Below are positions 34,755 to 42,568 of a stretch of 64,000 bases of DNA, piece after piece. This DNA is from Bradyrhizobium sp. CCBAU 53338 (lineage in GTDB: Bacteria; Pseudomonadota; Alphaproteobacteria; Rhizobiales; Xanthobacteraceae): positions 3,100,001-3,164,000 of the forward strand of contig NZ_CP030048.1 in NCBI RefSeq assembly GCF_015291665.1, in the 5' to 3' direction. The translations under genes were made by a program, and so were the position numbers. The notes beneath the pieces are model-generated. The model was not told the DNA's origin, ran no database searches, and saw only the letters and a list, made by a program, of their open reading frames with translations. How positions within the stretch are numbered: position 1 is the stretch's first letter; each line of letters begins with the position of its first letter.

Positions 34755-35420
34755 TCAGTTCGCGCAACGAGTCTCCAGCGCATCGACGAAGGCGCGATCC
34801 CATCGGCCCTCACGGATCGCGTGGATGGTGTCTTGTTCTTTTTGCTCCTGCGCCAATGCCTTTTTGATGATGGTTGCGGCCAGTGACGGCGGGAATGCCA
34901 GGAGTCCGTCCTGGTCCCCCACAATGATGTCGCCCGCGTTCACGGGCATGCCGCCGACGGTGATCGAGACATTGATCGCTCCGGGACCATCCTTGTAGGG
35001 ACCACGATGGGTCACGCCGCGCGCGTAGACAGGAAAAGTGCGCTGACGGATTTCCGCAACGTCGCGAATGGCGCCGTCGAGCACCATGCCGGCAAGCCCA
35101 AGCGAGGCCGCGCCGAGTGTCATGATGCCGCCGACCAGTGCGTTGGAGATATCACCACCGGCATCGACAACCATCACGTCGCCGGGACGACAGAAGTCGT
35201 AGGCACGCAGGATGGCGAGGTTGTCGCCGCCGCGGGTCTTCACGGTCACCGCAGTGCCCACCATCGGCGCCGGTGAATGATAGGGGATTAGGCCAACGCT
35301 GCCGCAATTGCGGTGCAATTGGTCGCTGAGCAGGGCGACTGCGATGGTCCGTAGTTTTGCGATCACCGCGGGATCGACTTGCGGAGCCGAGGGATTCTTT
35401 TCGATGCCGGTGTTTGACAT
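34755..35420 (-). CDS. RraA-family protein (aldolase / oxaloacetate decarboxylase type)
   Basis: 221 residues of the RraA/HMG-aldolase fold. Conserved parts are TVKTRGGDNLAILRAYDF, GDVMVVDAGGDISNALVGG, VLDGAIRDVAEIRQ and FPVYARGVTHRGPYKDGPGAINV; the central G-x-R-D loop carries the metal and carboxylate site. Within the family are 4-hydroxy-4-methyl-2-oxoglutarate aldolases, oxaloacetate decarboxylases and the RNase E inhibitor RraA; the catabolic context favours an aldolase or decarboxylase of a 2-oxo acid made by the aminotransferase gene, which ends 21 bases upstream in the same transcript. Confidence 0.85.
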   Translation of the reverse strand: MSNTGIEKNPSAPQVDPAVIAKLRTIAVALLSDQLHRNCGSVGLIPYHSPAPMVGTAVTVKTRGGDNLAILRAYDFCRPGDVMVVDAGGDISNALVGGIMTLGAASLGLAGMVLDGAIRDVAEIRQRTFPVYARGVTHRGPYKDGPGAINVSITVGGMPVNAGDIIVGDQDGLLAFPPSLAATIIKKALAQEQKEQDTIHAIREGRWDRAFVDALETRCAN

Positions 35421-35441
35421 GAGGTGCTTCCGATCAGGAGA

Positions 35442-36650
35442 CTAGCGAAGTTCGGAGACGGCGCGAGCGATGCGGTTGATGCCGTCGTCGAGCACATCGA
35501 GCGATGCGGCGATCGAGATGCGGAAGTACGGCGACAAGCCGTAGGCGCTACCTTGGACCACGGCGACGCCGACGCTTTCGAGCAGATACATCGCGACGTC
35601 GCCATCAGTCTCGAGGTGCGCACCCGCAGGAGTTTTTCGACCGATCAGCTCGGCGCAATTGACGTAGAGATAAAACGCGCCTTCGGGCGGCAGGCAGCTC
35701 AAGCCCTCGATCTGGTTGATGCGCGTCAGCGTGCGATCGCGGCGGCTACGGTAGATCGCGACGCTTTCGGTAACGAAGCTCTGGTCGCCGTTGAGCGCTT
35801 CGACGGCGGCGGCCTGACTGATCGAGCAGGCGTTGCCGGCGGCCTGCGACAGTAGCGTGTTCAACGCACCGATCAGATCGGAGGGACCGGCGATCCAGCC
35901 GATCCGCCAGCCGGTCATTGCGTAGGTCTTCGACACGCCATTCACCGCAAGCACGCGGTCCGCCAGTTCGGGGGCAGCGTTCAGCAGGTGCGGCGTTGCG
36001 CGGCCATCGAAGCGGATGTGTTCGTAGATGTCGTCCGTCATGACCAGCACGTGAGGATGCCGTGCGAGAATGTCGGCCAGCTCGCGGTATTCCGCCGCCG
36101 AGTAGCTTGCGCCCGTCGGATTCGACGGCGAGTTGATGATCAGCCATCGCGTCTTGTTCGTGATGGCAGCTTCGAGTTGCTCTGGCGAGATCTTGAAGCC
36201 TTGGCTTTCCGGGCAGGCGACGATTTTCGGAACGCCCTCGCAGGCGATCACCATGTCGGGGTACGACACCCAGTAGGGAGCCGGGATGATCACCTCGTCG
36301 CCGGCCTCGATCGTCGCCTCGAGCGCGCTATAGATGCCGCTCTTGCAACCGTTGGTGACGATGATGTCGGAGGGGGAGTAGACGAGATTGTTCTCGCGCT
36401 TCAGTTTGGCTGCAATCGCCTCGCGCAGATCGACGGATCCCGGCAGCATCGTGTAACGGGTAGCACCCTTGTCCATCGCCTTTGAGGCCGCGGCGCGAAT
36501 GTTCGCAGGCGTATCGAAGTCCGGCTCGCCGACGACAAGGCTGACAATGTTCCGGCCCTCTCGCTTCAGCGCCGTTGCCCGATCGGCTGCCGCCGAGCTC
36601 GGCGAAGGCTTGATGCGCCTCACCCGTGCGGAAATACGAGGATGGTTCAT
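35442..36650 (-). CDS. class I/II pyridoxal-phosphate aminotransferase (AspC-like)
   Basis: 402 residues. The pyridoxal-binding lysine is in VNGVSKTYAMTGWRIGWIAG, with the family marker IINSPSNPTGASYSAAEY and the N-terminal SLVVGEPDFDTPANIR. Sequence places it in the subgroup Ib of aspartate/aromatic aminotransferases. It is the first gene of a two-gene operon with the RraA-like enzyme, divergent from the Nac-like LysR regulator across 141 bases. Amino group removal followed by aldol or decarboxylase cleavage fits nitrogen scavenging. Confidence 0.92.
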   Translation of the reverse strand: MNHPRISARVRRIKPSPSSAAADRATALKREGRNIVSLVVGEPDFDTPANIRAAASKAMDKGATRYTMLPGSVDLREAIAAKLKRENNLVYSPSDIIVTNGCKSGIYSALEATIEAGDEVIIPAPYWVSYPDMVIACEGVPKIVACPESQGFKISPEQLEAAITNKTRWLIINSPSNPTGASYSAAEYRELADILARHPHVLVMTDDIYEHIRFDGRATPHLLNAAPELADRVLAVNGVSKTYAMTGWRIGWIAGPSDLIGALNTLLSQAAGNACSISQAAAVEALNGDQSFVTESVAIYRSRRDRTLTRINQIEGLSCLPPEGAFYLYVNCAELIGRKTPAGAHLETDGDVAMYLLESVGVAVVQGSAYGLSPYFRISIAASLDVLDDGINRIARAVSELR

Positions 36651-36729
36651 AATGATTGACCCTGGCTAAGCGAGGTGCGACGCTAGTGATTGAGCCCGGC
36701 CCTGGCCAACACGAGTTCAATCTGGCCTG

Positions 36730-36744
36730 ATAGGCATATCTTAT
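36730..36744. promoter_or_regulatory. Nac/LysR-type operator candidate (ATA-N9-TAT)
   Basis: ATAGGCATATCTTAT fits ATA-N9-TAT exactly, the consensus known for the Nac regulator. It lies between the divergent aminotransferase and regulator genes, 48 bases before the regulator start, where a LysR-type protein would act on both promoters. Confidence 0.5.
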
Positions 36745-36791
36745 GGATGCTCTGCTCCGGTCTGGAGCGGGAGGCAGTCTGAGGAGAGGAC

Positions 36792-37730
36792 GTGAATCTC
36801 AGGCGACTGCAGTACTTCGTGAAGATCGTCGACGTCGGCAGCCTGACGCAAGCCGCCGATGTGCTTCACGTGGCGCAGCCAGCGCTCAGTCAACAGCTCG
36901 CAACCCTCGAAGGCGAGGTGCGTCAGCAGCTTCTCGTGCGCACCAAGAGCGGCGTGGTGCCGACCGAGGCCGGCAAGGTGCTGTATCGCCACGCCCAGCT
37001 CATCCTCCGGCAATGCGACCAGGCGCGCGCCGACATGAATGCGGCTGCGAAAAACATCTCCGGCGCCGTGGCCGTGGGGCTTGCGCCGGGGACTGCCGCG
37101 GCAGGACTGGCTCTGCCGCTCCTGCGCACCGTGCGGGCGCGGCACCCCGGTATTTTGCTGTATTTGAACGAGACCTATGGCACCACGCTTTCCGAGCTCG
37201 TGATGAATGGCCGCATGGATCTGGCGGTTCTCTACGGCGGTAAGACCGCCGTCCACGGCCTCGCATTCCAGCCGCTGTTGAGAGAGCCGCTTTACCTCGT
37301 CGGCCGCGGCAGCATGGTGGCGCCCCCGGCCGAGGTGCCGCTCGCGATGATCGTTGACACCGAGCTCTACCTTGCACGCCCCTACAATGTCGTCCGCAAG
37401 ATGGTGAACGACGCTTTCGCGGCCATCGGCAAGGTGCCGAAGGTCGTCGCGGAAATCGAATCGGCCAGCACGCTGACCGCCGTGATCTCCGATGGCCTTG
37501 GCGCCACCATCCTACCGGAATCGATGGCGCGGCAGGTCGCGTCCTCCTGCGATGCCTGGCAATCCTGCATCATTGAACCGGTGATCGAGGCGCCGCTGGC
37601 GCTGTGCCAGTCCGATCATTTGCCGCTCTCCGAACCGGCGCAGGCGATCAAGGAAATCCTGCTGGAGCTTGTGGCCGGTCTGCCGGGCAATCTGATTGCG
37701 CATGATGAGCGGTCTCAGAAAGCGTCATAG
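36792..37730 (+). CDS. Nac-like LysR family transcriptional regulator
   Basis: 312 residues. The N-terminus MNLRRLQYFVKIVDVGSLTQAADVLHVAQPALSQQ carries the winged helix-turn-helix of LysR proteins and is strikingly like enterobacterial Nac (nitrogen assimilation control) from memory, as are IGLAPGTAA-type and TLTAVISDGLGATILPES stretches in the inducer-binding domain. Nac couples nitrogen limitation to catabolic genes. Starts at GTG 36792 behind GGAGAGGA. It is divergent from the aminotransferase operon and precedes the carboxylase/Pxp operon by 112 bases. Whether it senses an effector, which Nac does not, is open. Confidence 0.85.
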   Translation: MNLRRLQYFVKIVDVGSLTQAADVLHVAQPALSQQLATLEGEVRQQLLVRTKSGVVPTEAGKVLYRHAQLILRQCDQARADMNAAAKNISGAVAVGLAPGTAAAGLALPLLRTVRARHPGILLYLNETYGTTLSELVMNGRMDLAVLYGGKTAVHGLAFQPLLREPLYLVGRGSMVAPPAEVPLAMIVDTELYLARPYNVVRKMVNDAFAAIGKVPKVVAEIESASTLTAVISDGLGATILPESMARQVASSCDAWQSCIIEPVIEAPLALCQSDHLPLSEPAQAIKEILLELVAGLPGNLIAHDERSQKAS

Positions 37731-37842
37731 CGCTCTCTTATAGGGGCAAAGCCAATCCGTCTTGGTCGGCAGAAATCGATGGCGCTAGCGTCGAGGCCGG
37801 CGTTGCGCATGCAGCGCCACGATCCCGTATGGGTGGCGGAAC

Positions 37843-38283
37843 ATGGATTTGGACCAGATCAAGATCCTGATCGATGCGATGGCTGCGTCTGATCTGAACG
37901 AAATGGAATTCAGCGAAGACGGCTGGTCGCTCAGGTTGGTTCGTCGGGCGCAGCTGGACGATATGGCTCGGGTACTGATCAAGACGGCCGCATCCACGCC
38001 GGCCAAGCAGTTGCCAAATCGCGCCAAACCCGAAGCGGCGCCGAACAGAGAGGCCAAGATCGCAGCGCCCTTGTTCGGAATTGTGCATCTGCAACCGGCG
38101 CCGGATGCGCCGGTCTTCATTTCGGTCGGTCAGGCCGTGACGGCAGGAACGCCACTCTGTGTCATCGAGGCGATGAAGATGTTTCACGAGGTTCGGGCCG
38201 AACGGGACGGTACTGTGTCGGCGATTTTGGTTGCTTCGGGTCAGGAAGTCGAGGCCGGCCAGGAACTGATAAGGTTCGCGTGA
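37843..38283 (+). CDS. biotin carboxyl carrier protein (AccB-like)
   Basis: 146 residues. The N-terminal helix pair MDLDQIKILIDAMAASDLNEMEF resembles AccB. The C-terminal biotinyl domain ends with the lysine motif VIEAMKMFHEV, so biotinylation by BirA is expected. Start at ATG 37843 gives a length near that of E. coli AccB. Because it is followed by a dedicated biotin carboxylase and Pxp-type carboxyltransferase genes, I take it to serve this operon and not fatty acid synthesis. Confidence 0.88.
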   Translation: MDLDQIKILIDAMAASDLNEMEFSEDGWSLRLVRRAQLDDMARVLIKTAASTPAKQLPNRAKPEAAPNREAKIAAPLFGIVHLQPAPDAPVFISVGQAVTAGTPLCVIEAMKMFHEVRAERDGTVSAILVASGQEVEAGQELIRFA

Positions 38284-38287
38284 CCTC

Positions 38288-39640
38288 ATGTTTGGATCGG
38301 TTCTCATAGCCAACCGGGGAGAGATTGCCCTCCGCATCCAGCGGACCTGTCGGCGTCTCGGCCTGCGAACGATCGTGGTCCATTCCGAGCCCGATCGAGA
38401 GGCGCCGTATGTGCTTCAGGCTGACCTCGCTCTGTGCATCGGGCCCGCCGCGGCAGCGCAGAGCTACCTGTGCCAGAAGGCAATTCTGTTTGCCGCTGAA
38501 GTCAGCGGAGCCGAAGCGATCCACCCCGGCTACGGATTTTTGTCAGAAAATGCCGGCTTTGCGGAGCGAGTCGAGGCCGCCGGACTGACATTCATCGGTC
38601 CGAGTGCCGCGAGCATGCGCGTGATGGGTGACAAGATCGCAGCCAAGCGGTCCATGAGGGCGGCGGGCGTTCCGTGCGTCCCCGGTCCCGATGCGGCTCT
38701 GACTGACGATCTTGATGTCGTGCGCGCGGCGGCAGGCGAGATTGGCTATCCCGTGATTCTAAAGGCCGCGTGCGGCGGGGGCGGTCGCGGCATGCGGATG
38801 GTCGAGAGCGAGAGCGCCTTGGCCGACGCGCTGCTCGTGACCCGGGAAGAAGCGCGGCTCGCATTCGGGAACAGCGCCATCTATGTCGAGAAATTCCTCG
38901 GTCGGCCGCGTCACGTCGAAATCCAGGTGATCGCCGATACCTACGGTGATGCGGTCTGGCTTGGTAGCCGCGATTGCTCGCTGCAGCGGCGACATCAGAA
39001 GGTCATCGAGGAAGCGCCAGCCCCGCAGATCGAAGATGCGCTGGTCCGTGAAATCGGCGAGCGCTGTGCCGAGGCTTGCCGACAAATCGGCTATCGCAGC
39101 GTCGGGACTTTCGAATTCCTGGTCGAAGATAACGCGTTCTACTTTATCGAGATGAATACGCGCCTCCAGGTCGAACATCCCGTTACCGAGATGACCACCG
39201 GGATCGATCTCGTCGAGGCTCAGATTCGTGTGGCGCAGGGTGAAAGGCTGCCGTTCAGGCAGGACGGCATCGCCTGTCACGGTCATGCTTTCGAGTGCCG
39301 CATCAATGCCGAAGACCCGGACAGCTTCGCGCCCTCGCCTGGTATGATTGATACCTGGCAGATGCCGGGCGGACCTGGCGTACGGATCGACAGTCACGCG
39401 AGTTCCGGTTACCGCGTATCGTCGTATTACGACTCGCTGCTCGGCAAGCTTATCGTCCATGGCACGACACGCGATGAAGCGTTGGCCCGTTTGCGCGTGG
39501 CGCTCGACGAGGCGCGGATCGGGGGAATTGCAACAAACCTGCCGCTGCACCGGCGCCTCGTCACTGATCCAGATTTTATCCGCGGTGGCGTCAGTATCCA
39601 CCATCTCGAGACGAGACTTCGCCGGAGTGGGCAGCCGTGA
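38288..39640 (+). CDS. biotin carboxylase (AccC-like)
   Basis: A full-length 450-residue biotin carboxylase. It shows the ATP-grasp features: MFGSVLIANRGEIALRIQRTCR, HPGYGFLSENA, the glycine-rich lid AACGGGGRGMRMV, EKFLGRPRHVEIQV, SRDCSLQRRHQKVIEEAPA and FIEMNTRLQVEHPVTEMTTGIDLV. Catalyses ATP-dependent carboxylation of biotin on the carrier. It begins four bases after the carrier gene, and its TGA overlaps the GTG start of the next gene, so all are one transcript. No fused carboxyltransferase domain. Confidence 0.93.
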   Translation: MFGSVLIANRGEIALRIQRTCRRLGLRTIVVHSEPDREAPYVLQADLALCIGPAAAAQSYLCQKAILFAAEVSGAEAIHPGYGFLSENAGFAERVEAAGLTFIGPSAASMRVMGDKIAAKRSMRAAGVPCVPGPDAALTDDLDVVRAAAGEIGYPVILKAACGGGGRGMRMVESESALADALLVTREEARLAFGNSAIYVEKFLGRPRHVEIQVIADTYGDAVWLGSRDCSLQRRHQKVIEEAPAPQIEDALVREIGERCAEACRQIGYRSVGTFEFLVEDNAFYFIEMNTRLQVEHPVTEMTTGIDLVEAQIRVAQGERLPFRQDGIACHGHAFECRINAEDPDSFAPSPGMIDTWQMPGGPGVRIDSHASSGYRVSSYYDSLLGKLIVHGTTRDEALARLRVALDEARIGGIATNLPLHRRLVTDPDFIRGGVSIHHLETRLRRSGQP

Positions 39641-40296
39641 CGACGGACGGGCCTCGCACAAGCCTGCTTGGGACGACAGCCCTGCTGTTTGAGGCGCCCG
39701 GCGAGACCACGCTTGAAACACAGCGGCGGATCTGGGCCATGGCGCACGAGGCTGCCGAATTTTCCGGTGTGCGCGAGGCCGTGCCAGGCATGAACAACCT
39801 CATGTTGGTCTTTGGCGAGCCGCCGCGACGACCGGAAGAGATGGAACAAAGGCTTGTCGAACTCTGGAGTTCCGTCGCGCCGCTTCCGATCGCCGGGCGC
39901 TGCATCGATCTGCCCGTCGCCTATGGCGGAGAAGCCGGGCCGCATATGGCCGATGTCGTCGAACACACCGGCATGAGCGTCGATGAGATCGTCGAGCGCC
40001 ACACCTCGCCAACCTACACCGTGTTCGCGCTCGGAAGTCACCCCGGCTACTGCTATCTCGGCGGCATGGATACGCGTATCGCGACGCCGCGCCGCAAGGT
40101 GCCGGTGCTGAAGATTCCGGGCGGAGCCGTGTCGATCGGTGGCAGTCAGACCGGCGTGTCTGCCTCCGACGGGCCGAGCGGATGGAATACGATCGGCAGC
40201 ACACAGGTCGCATTCTTCGATGTGAATCGCAGCCCGCCCGCACTGCTTCAGCCGGGCGACAGCATCCGCTTCAAAGTTATCCGAGTGCTGCGATGA
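39637..40296 (+). CDS. pxpB: PxpB/KipI-like subunit (carboxyltransferase/5-oxoprolinase subunit)
   Basis: 219 residues of the KipI/PxpB (allophanate hydrolase subunit 1) family. Landmarks are AVPGMNNLMLVFG, CIDLPVAYGGEAGPHMADV, ALGSHPGYCYLGGMD, ATPRRKVPVLKIPGGAVSIGGSQTGVS and LLQPGDSIRFKVI. Together with PxpA and PxpC, E. coli PxpB forms the ATP-dependent 5-oxoprolinase. The same fold makes the N-terminal half of the carboxyltransferase domain of urea carboxylase. GTG start at 39637 overlaps the previous stop (GTGA). Which reaction it serves here is not decided by sequence. Confidence 0.9.
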   Translation: MTTDGPRTSLLGTTALLFEAPGETTLETQRRIWAMAHEAAEFSGVREAVPGMNNLMLVFGEPPRRPEEMEQRLVELWSSVAPLPIAGRCIDLPVAYGGEAGPHMADVVEHTGMSVDEIVERHTSPTYTVFALGSHPGYCYLGGMDTRIATPRRKVPVLKIPGGAVSIGGSQTGVSASDGPSGWNTIGSTQVAFFDVNRSPPALLQPGDSIRFKVIRVLR

Positions 40297-41279
40297 TCAA
40301 GGTTCTGTCGGCAGGCGCGCTTGCGACGGTCCAGGATCTCGGCCGTACAGGTAGGCTCAACCTTGGCGTCGGGATATCGGGCGCCATGGATCCTCTCGCG
40401 CTTGCCGGAGGCAATATCCTGCTGGGCAACGAGAAGAACGCCGCAGCCATTGAGGTCCCGGTTCTTCCTTTCAAGGTTCGTTTCGAGCGCTCGACTGTTT
40501 TTGCCGTCACCGGCGCCGATTGCGCGGCAAGGATTGATGAGACGCCGGTGTTGCCGTGGTGGGCGCATCGCGCCGAAGCGGGGCAGGTGCTGTCGCTGTC
40601 GCTTCCCAAGCAGACGACATGGCGCGCGACCCGCGCCTATCTGTGTGTCGCTGGTGGCATTGACGTGCCGGCCGTGCTCGGCTCGCGGAGCACGCAGTTG
40701 AGAGGCGCATTTGGTGGACACGAGGGGCGGCCGCTCCGCGATGGCGACGAGCTGCCGACCGCCGGTTCGAAGGGCCGCGCCGCTCCCGGATTCGGTCTGG
40801 TCCCGCCAGGGCTAACGCTCCCGCTTGAGGTCGACGGTGTGCCCGCCGTTCGCGTGCTACCGGCTGCCGAGTACGACTGCTTCACCAAGTCATCGCACGA
40901 TGCATTGTGGTCGACCGCCTGGAAAATCACCCCGCAGAGCGACCGCTATGGCTACAGGCTTGCCGGCCCTGAGCTCAACCCGCTGCGTCCGCTGGAATTG
41001 CGCTCGCACGGCATCGTGCCCGGCGTCATTCAGGTGCCCCATGGCGGCCAGCCCATTATCCAGATGCGGGATGCGCAGCCCTCCGGCGGCTATCCCAAAA
41101 TCGGCACGGTGATCGAGGCAGATCTCTGGCGTCTCGGCCAAGCCCCCATCGGGAGCAACATTCGCTTCATCCGCTGTAGCTGGGATGAAGCGCTGGACGC
41201 TTCAGTGGACATCCGCCGCTGGCTCGCAAACGCGCGTCGTCTCGTCGAGCTTCACTGCGGCAAGGGGGGAGGCCGATGA
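40293..41279 (+). CDS. PxpC/KipA-like biotin-dependent carboxyltransferase family protein
   Basis: 328 residues. Clear KipA/PxpC features are MIKVLSAGALATVQDLGRTG, ISGAMDPLALAGGNILLGN, YLCVAGGIDVPAVLGSRST, YGYRLAGPEL and ELRSHGIVPGVIQVPHGGQPIIQMRDAQPSGGYPKIG. The family is paired with KipI/PxpB and equals the second half of the urea carboxylase carboxyltransferase. Start at ATG 40293 overlaps the preceding stop by four bases. With biotin carboxylase and carrier in the same operon, the name given to the family, carboxyltransferase, may be literally correct here. Confidence 0.9.
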   Translation: MIKVLSAGALATVQDLGRTGRLNLGVGISGAMDPLALAGGNILLGNEKNAAAIEVPVLPFKVRFERSTVFAVTGADCAARIDETPVLPWWAHRAEAGQVLSLSLPKQTTWRATRAYLCVAGGIDVPAVLGSRSTQLRGAFGGHEGRPLRDGDELPTAGSKGRAAPGFGLVPPGLTLPLEVDGVPAVRVLPAAEYDCFTKSSHDALWSTAWKITPQSDRYGYRLAGPELNPLRPLELRSHGIVPGVIQVPHGGQPIIQMRDAQPSGGYPKIGTVIEADLWRLGQAPIGSNIRFIRCSWDEALDASVDIRRWLANARRLVELHCGKGGGR

Positions 41280-41695
41280 GCAATCCCGTCGATCACGTCG
41301 ACCAGTTGAGCGCCTGGCTCAAGGACGCCAATCTCGCGCTGCTCGAGCTGCGCGGTCCGAGCGCGACGTTGCGCCTGGTGAACGATGGTGCATCGGTGCG
41401 CGTCATTCAGGGCGAGGAATCGCCGCCCGTCGCCGCGCCGTCGATGACCGTTCGCGCTCCATCGCCGGGCATCTTTCTCGATCGTCACCCGCTTCACGAG
41501 CGCGCAATCGCTTTGATCGCCGCCGATGTCCGGGCTGGCGACCCTCTCGGCTTCCTGCAAATCGGGTCTCTGCTCTTAGCCGTGCCCGCGCCCCGGGCAG
41601 GAATGCTGACCGATGTGCTGGTCGCGTACGGCACGATCGTTGGCTACGGCACGCCGCTGTTCGTACTACAGCCGTTCGAAGGTGAGGCATCATGA
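41276..41695 (+). CDS. biotinyl/lipoyl-like domain protein without the modified lysine
   Basis: 139 residues resembling the first gene of the operon: a similar N-terminal helix (VDQLSAWLKDANLALLELRG), a linker, and a barrel-type C-terminal domain (MTVRAPSPGIF, then DPLGFLQIGSLLLAVPAPRAGML, then GYGTPLFVLQP). At the place of E-A-M-K-M stands L-Q-I-G-S-L, so there is no lysine to carry biotin. It may be a structural partner or decoy for the active carrier. Overlaps both neighbours by four bases, which argues against decay. Confidence 0.78.
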   Translation: MSNPVDHVDQLSAWLKDANLALLELRGPSATLRLVNDGASVRVIQGEESPPVAAPSMTVRAPSPGIFLDRHPLHERAIALIAADVRAGDPLGFLQIGSLLLAVPAPRAGMLTDVLVAYGTIVGYGTPLFVLQPFEGEAS

Positions 41696-42510
41696 AGATC
41701 GATCTCAACGCCGATATGGGCGAAGGTTTTGGTCCGTGGCCGATGGGCAACGACGAGGCGCTGCTCGACCTCGTGTCTTCGGCCAACGTCGCGTGCGGCT
41801 TTCATGCCGGCGATCCGCTGATCATGCAGCGCACGGCGGAGCGCGCCAAGGCGCGCGGCGTCGACCTTGGGGCTCACGTCGGCTTTCCGGACCGTCAGGG
41901 ATTTGGCCGGCGCGTGATGCAGATCGACACCACCGAGCTCGCCGCAATGGTCACCTACCAGCTCGGCGCGCTCGATGGCATCGCGCGGGCCGTCGGGCAT
42001 CGCGTCACGCATATGAGCTTTCATGGGGCGCTGGGCAACATGGCAGCTGCCGACGCCGATCTTGCCCGCCCATTGGTTCGCGCGGTCGCCGCGTTCGATC
42101 CCAATCTGCTGATCGTTTCCTCGAGCAGCCGCGCCATCGAGGATGCGGCAGGGCAGTGCGGCATCAGGGTTGCCACGACGTTCCTGGCTGATCGGGCCTA
42201 TGACGACGAGGGCCTGCTGGTGTCTCGGGCAAAGCCCGGTGCGGTCATTCATGACGCTGGGGTGGCTGCCGAGCGAGTCGAGCGACTGCTGCGTGAAGGC
42301 GTGGTCATTGCCGCCAGCGGAAAGGCGCTGGCCATGCCGGCCCAGTCGATCCTGCTGCATGGGGATACCCCGGGCGCCGTCGAACTCGCCCGGCGGATCC
42401 GGGCCTCGATCGAAGCGGCAGGTGGCGCAATCGTGCCGCTTTCCAAGCTTGTGCCGGGCTCCGGGGGAGCGCCGTTGGATCATAAGGGGACCTTATCCCG
42501 CCACATTTAA
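41692..42510 (+). CDS. pxpA: PxpA/LamB-YcsF family protein (5-oxoprolinase subunit A type)
   Basis: 272 residues. The family signatures are KIDLNADMGEGFGPWPMGND, VSSANVACGFHAGDPLIMQR, GAHVGFPDRQGFGRRVMQI and ILLHGDTPGAVELAR. In E. coli PxpA a K-P-H-G-x-L-Y-N motif is expected, from memory; this protein reads HMSFHGALGNMAAAD, so lysine, proline and tyrosine are missing while His-Gly stay. A different amide or lactam substrate is therefore likely. ATG at 41692 overlaps the previous stop. Last of the six tightly coupled genes. Confidence 0.88.
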   Translation: MKIDLNADMGEGFGPWPMGNDEALLDLVSSANVACGFHAGDPLIMQRTAERAKARGVDLGAHVGFPDRQGFGRRVMQIDTTELAAMVTYQLGALDGIARAVGHRVTHMSFHGALGNMAAADADLARPLVRAVAAFDPNLLIVSSSSRAIEDAAGQCGIRVATTFLADRAYDDEGLLVSRAKPGAVIHDAGVAAERVERLLREGVVIAASGKALAMPAQSILLHGDTPGAVELARRIRASIEAAGGAIVPLSKLVPGSGGAPLDHKGTLSRHI

Positions 42511-42568
42511 TCCCTCTTGGCGGGAAAGTTGCGCGATCGTTTAGCGTGTTGAAAAGGTGAGGAGCCCG

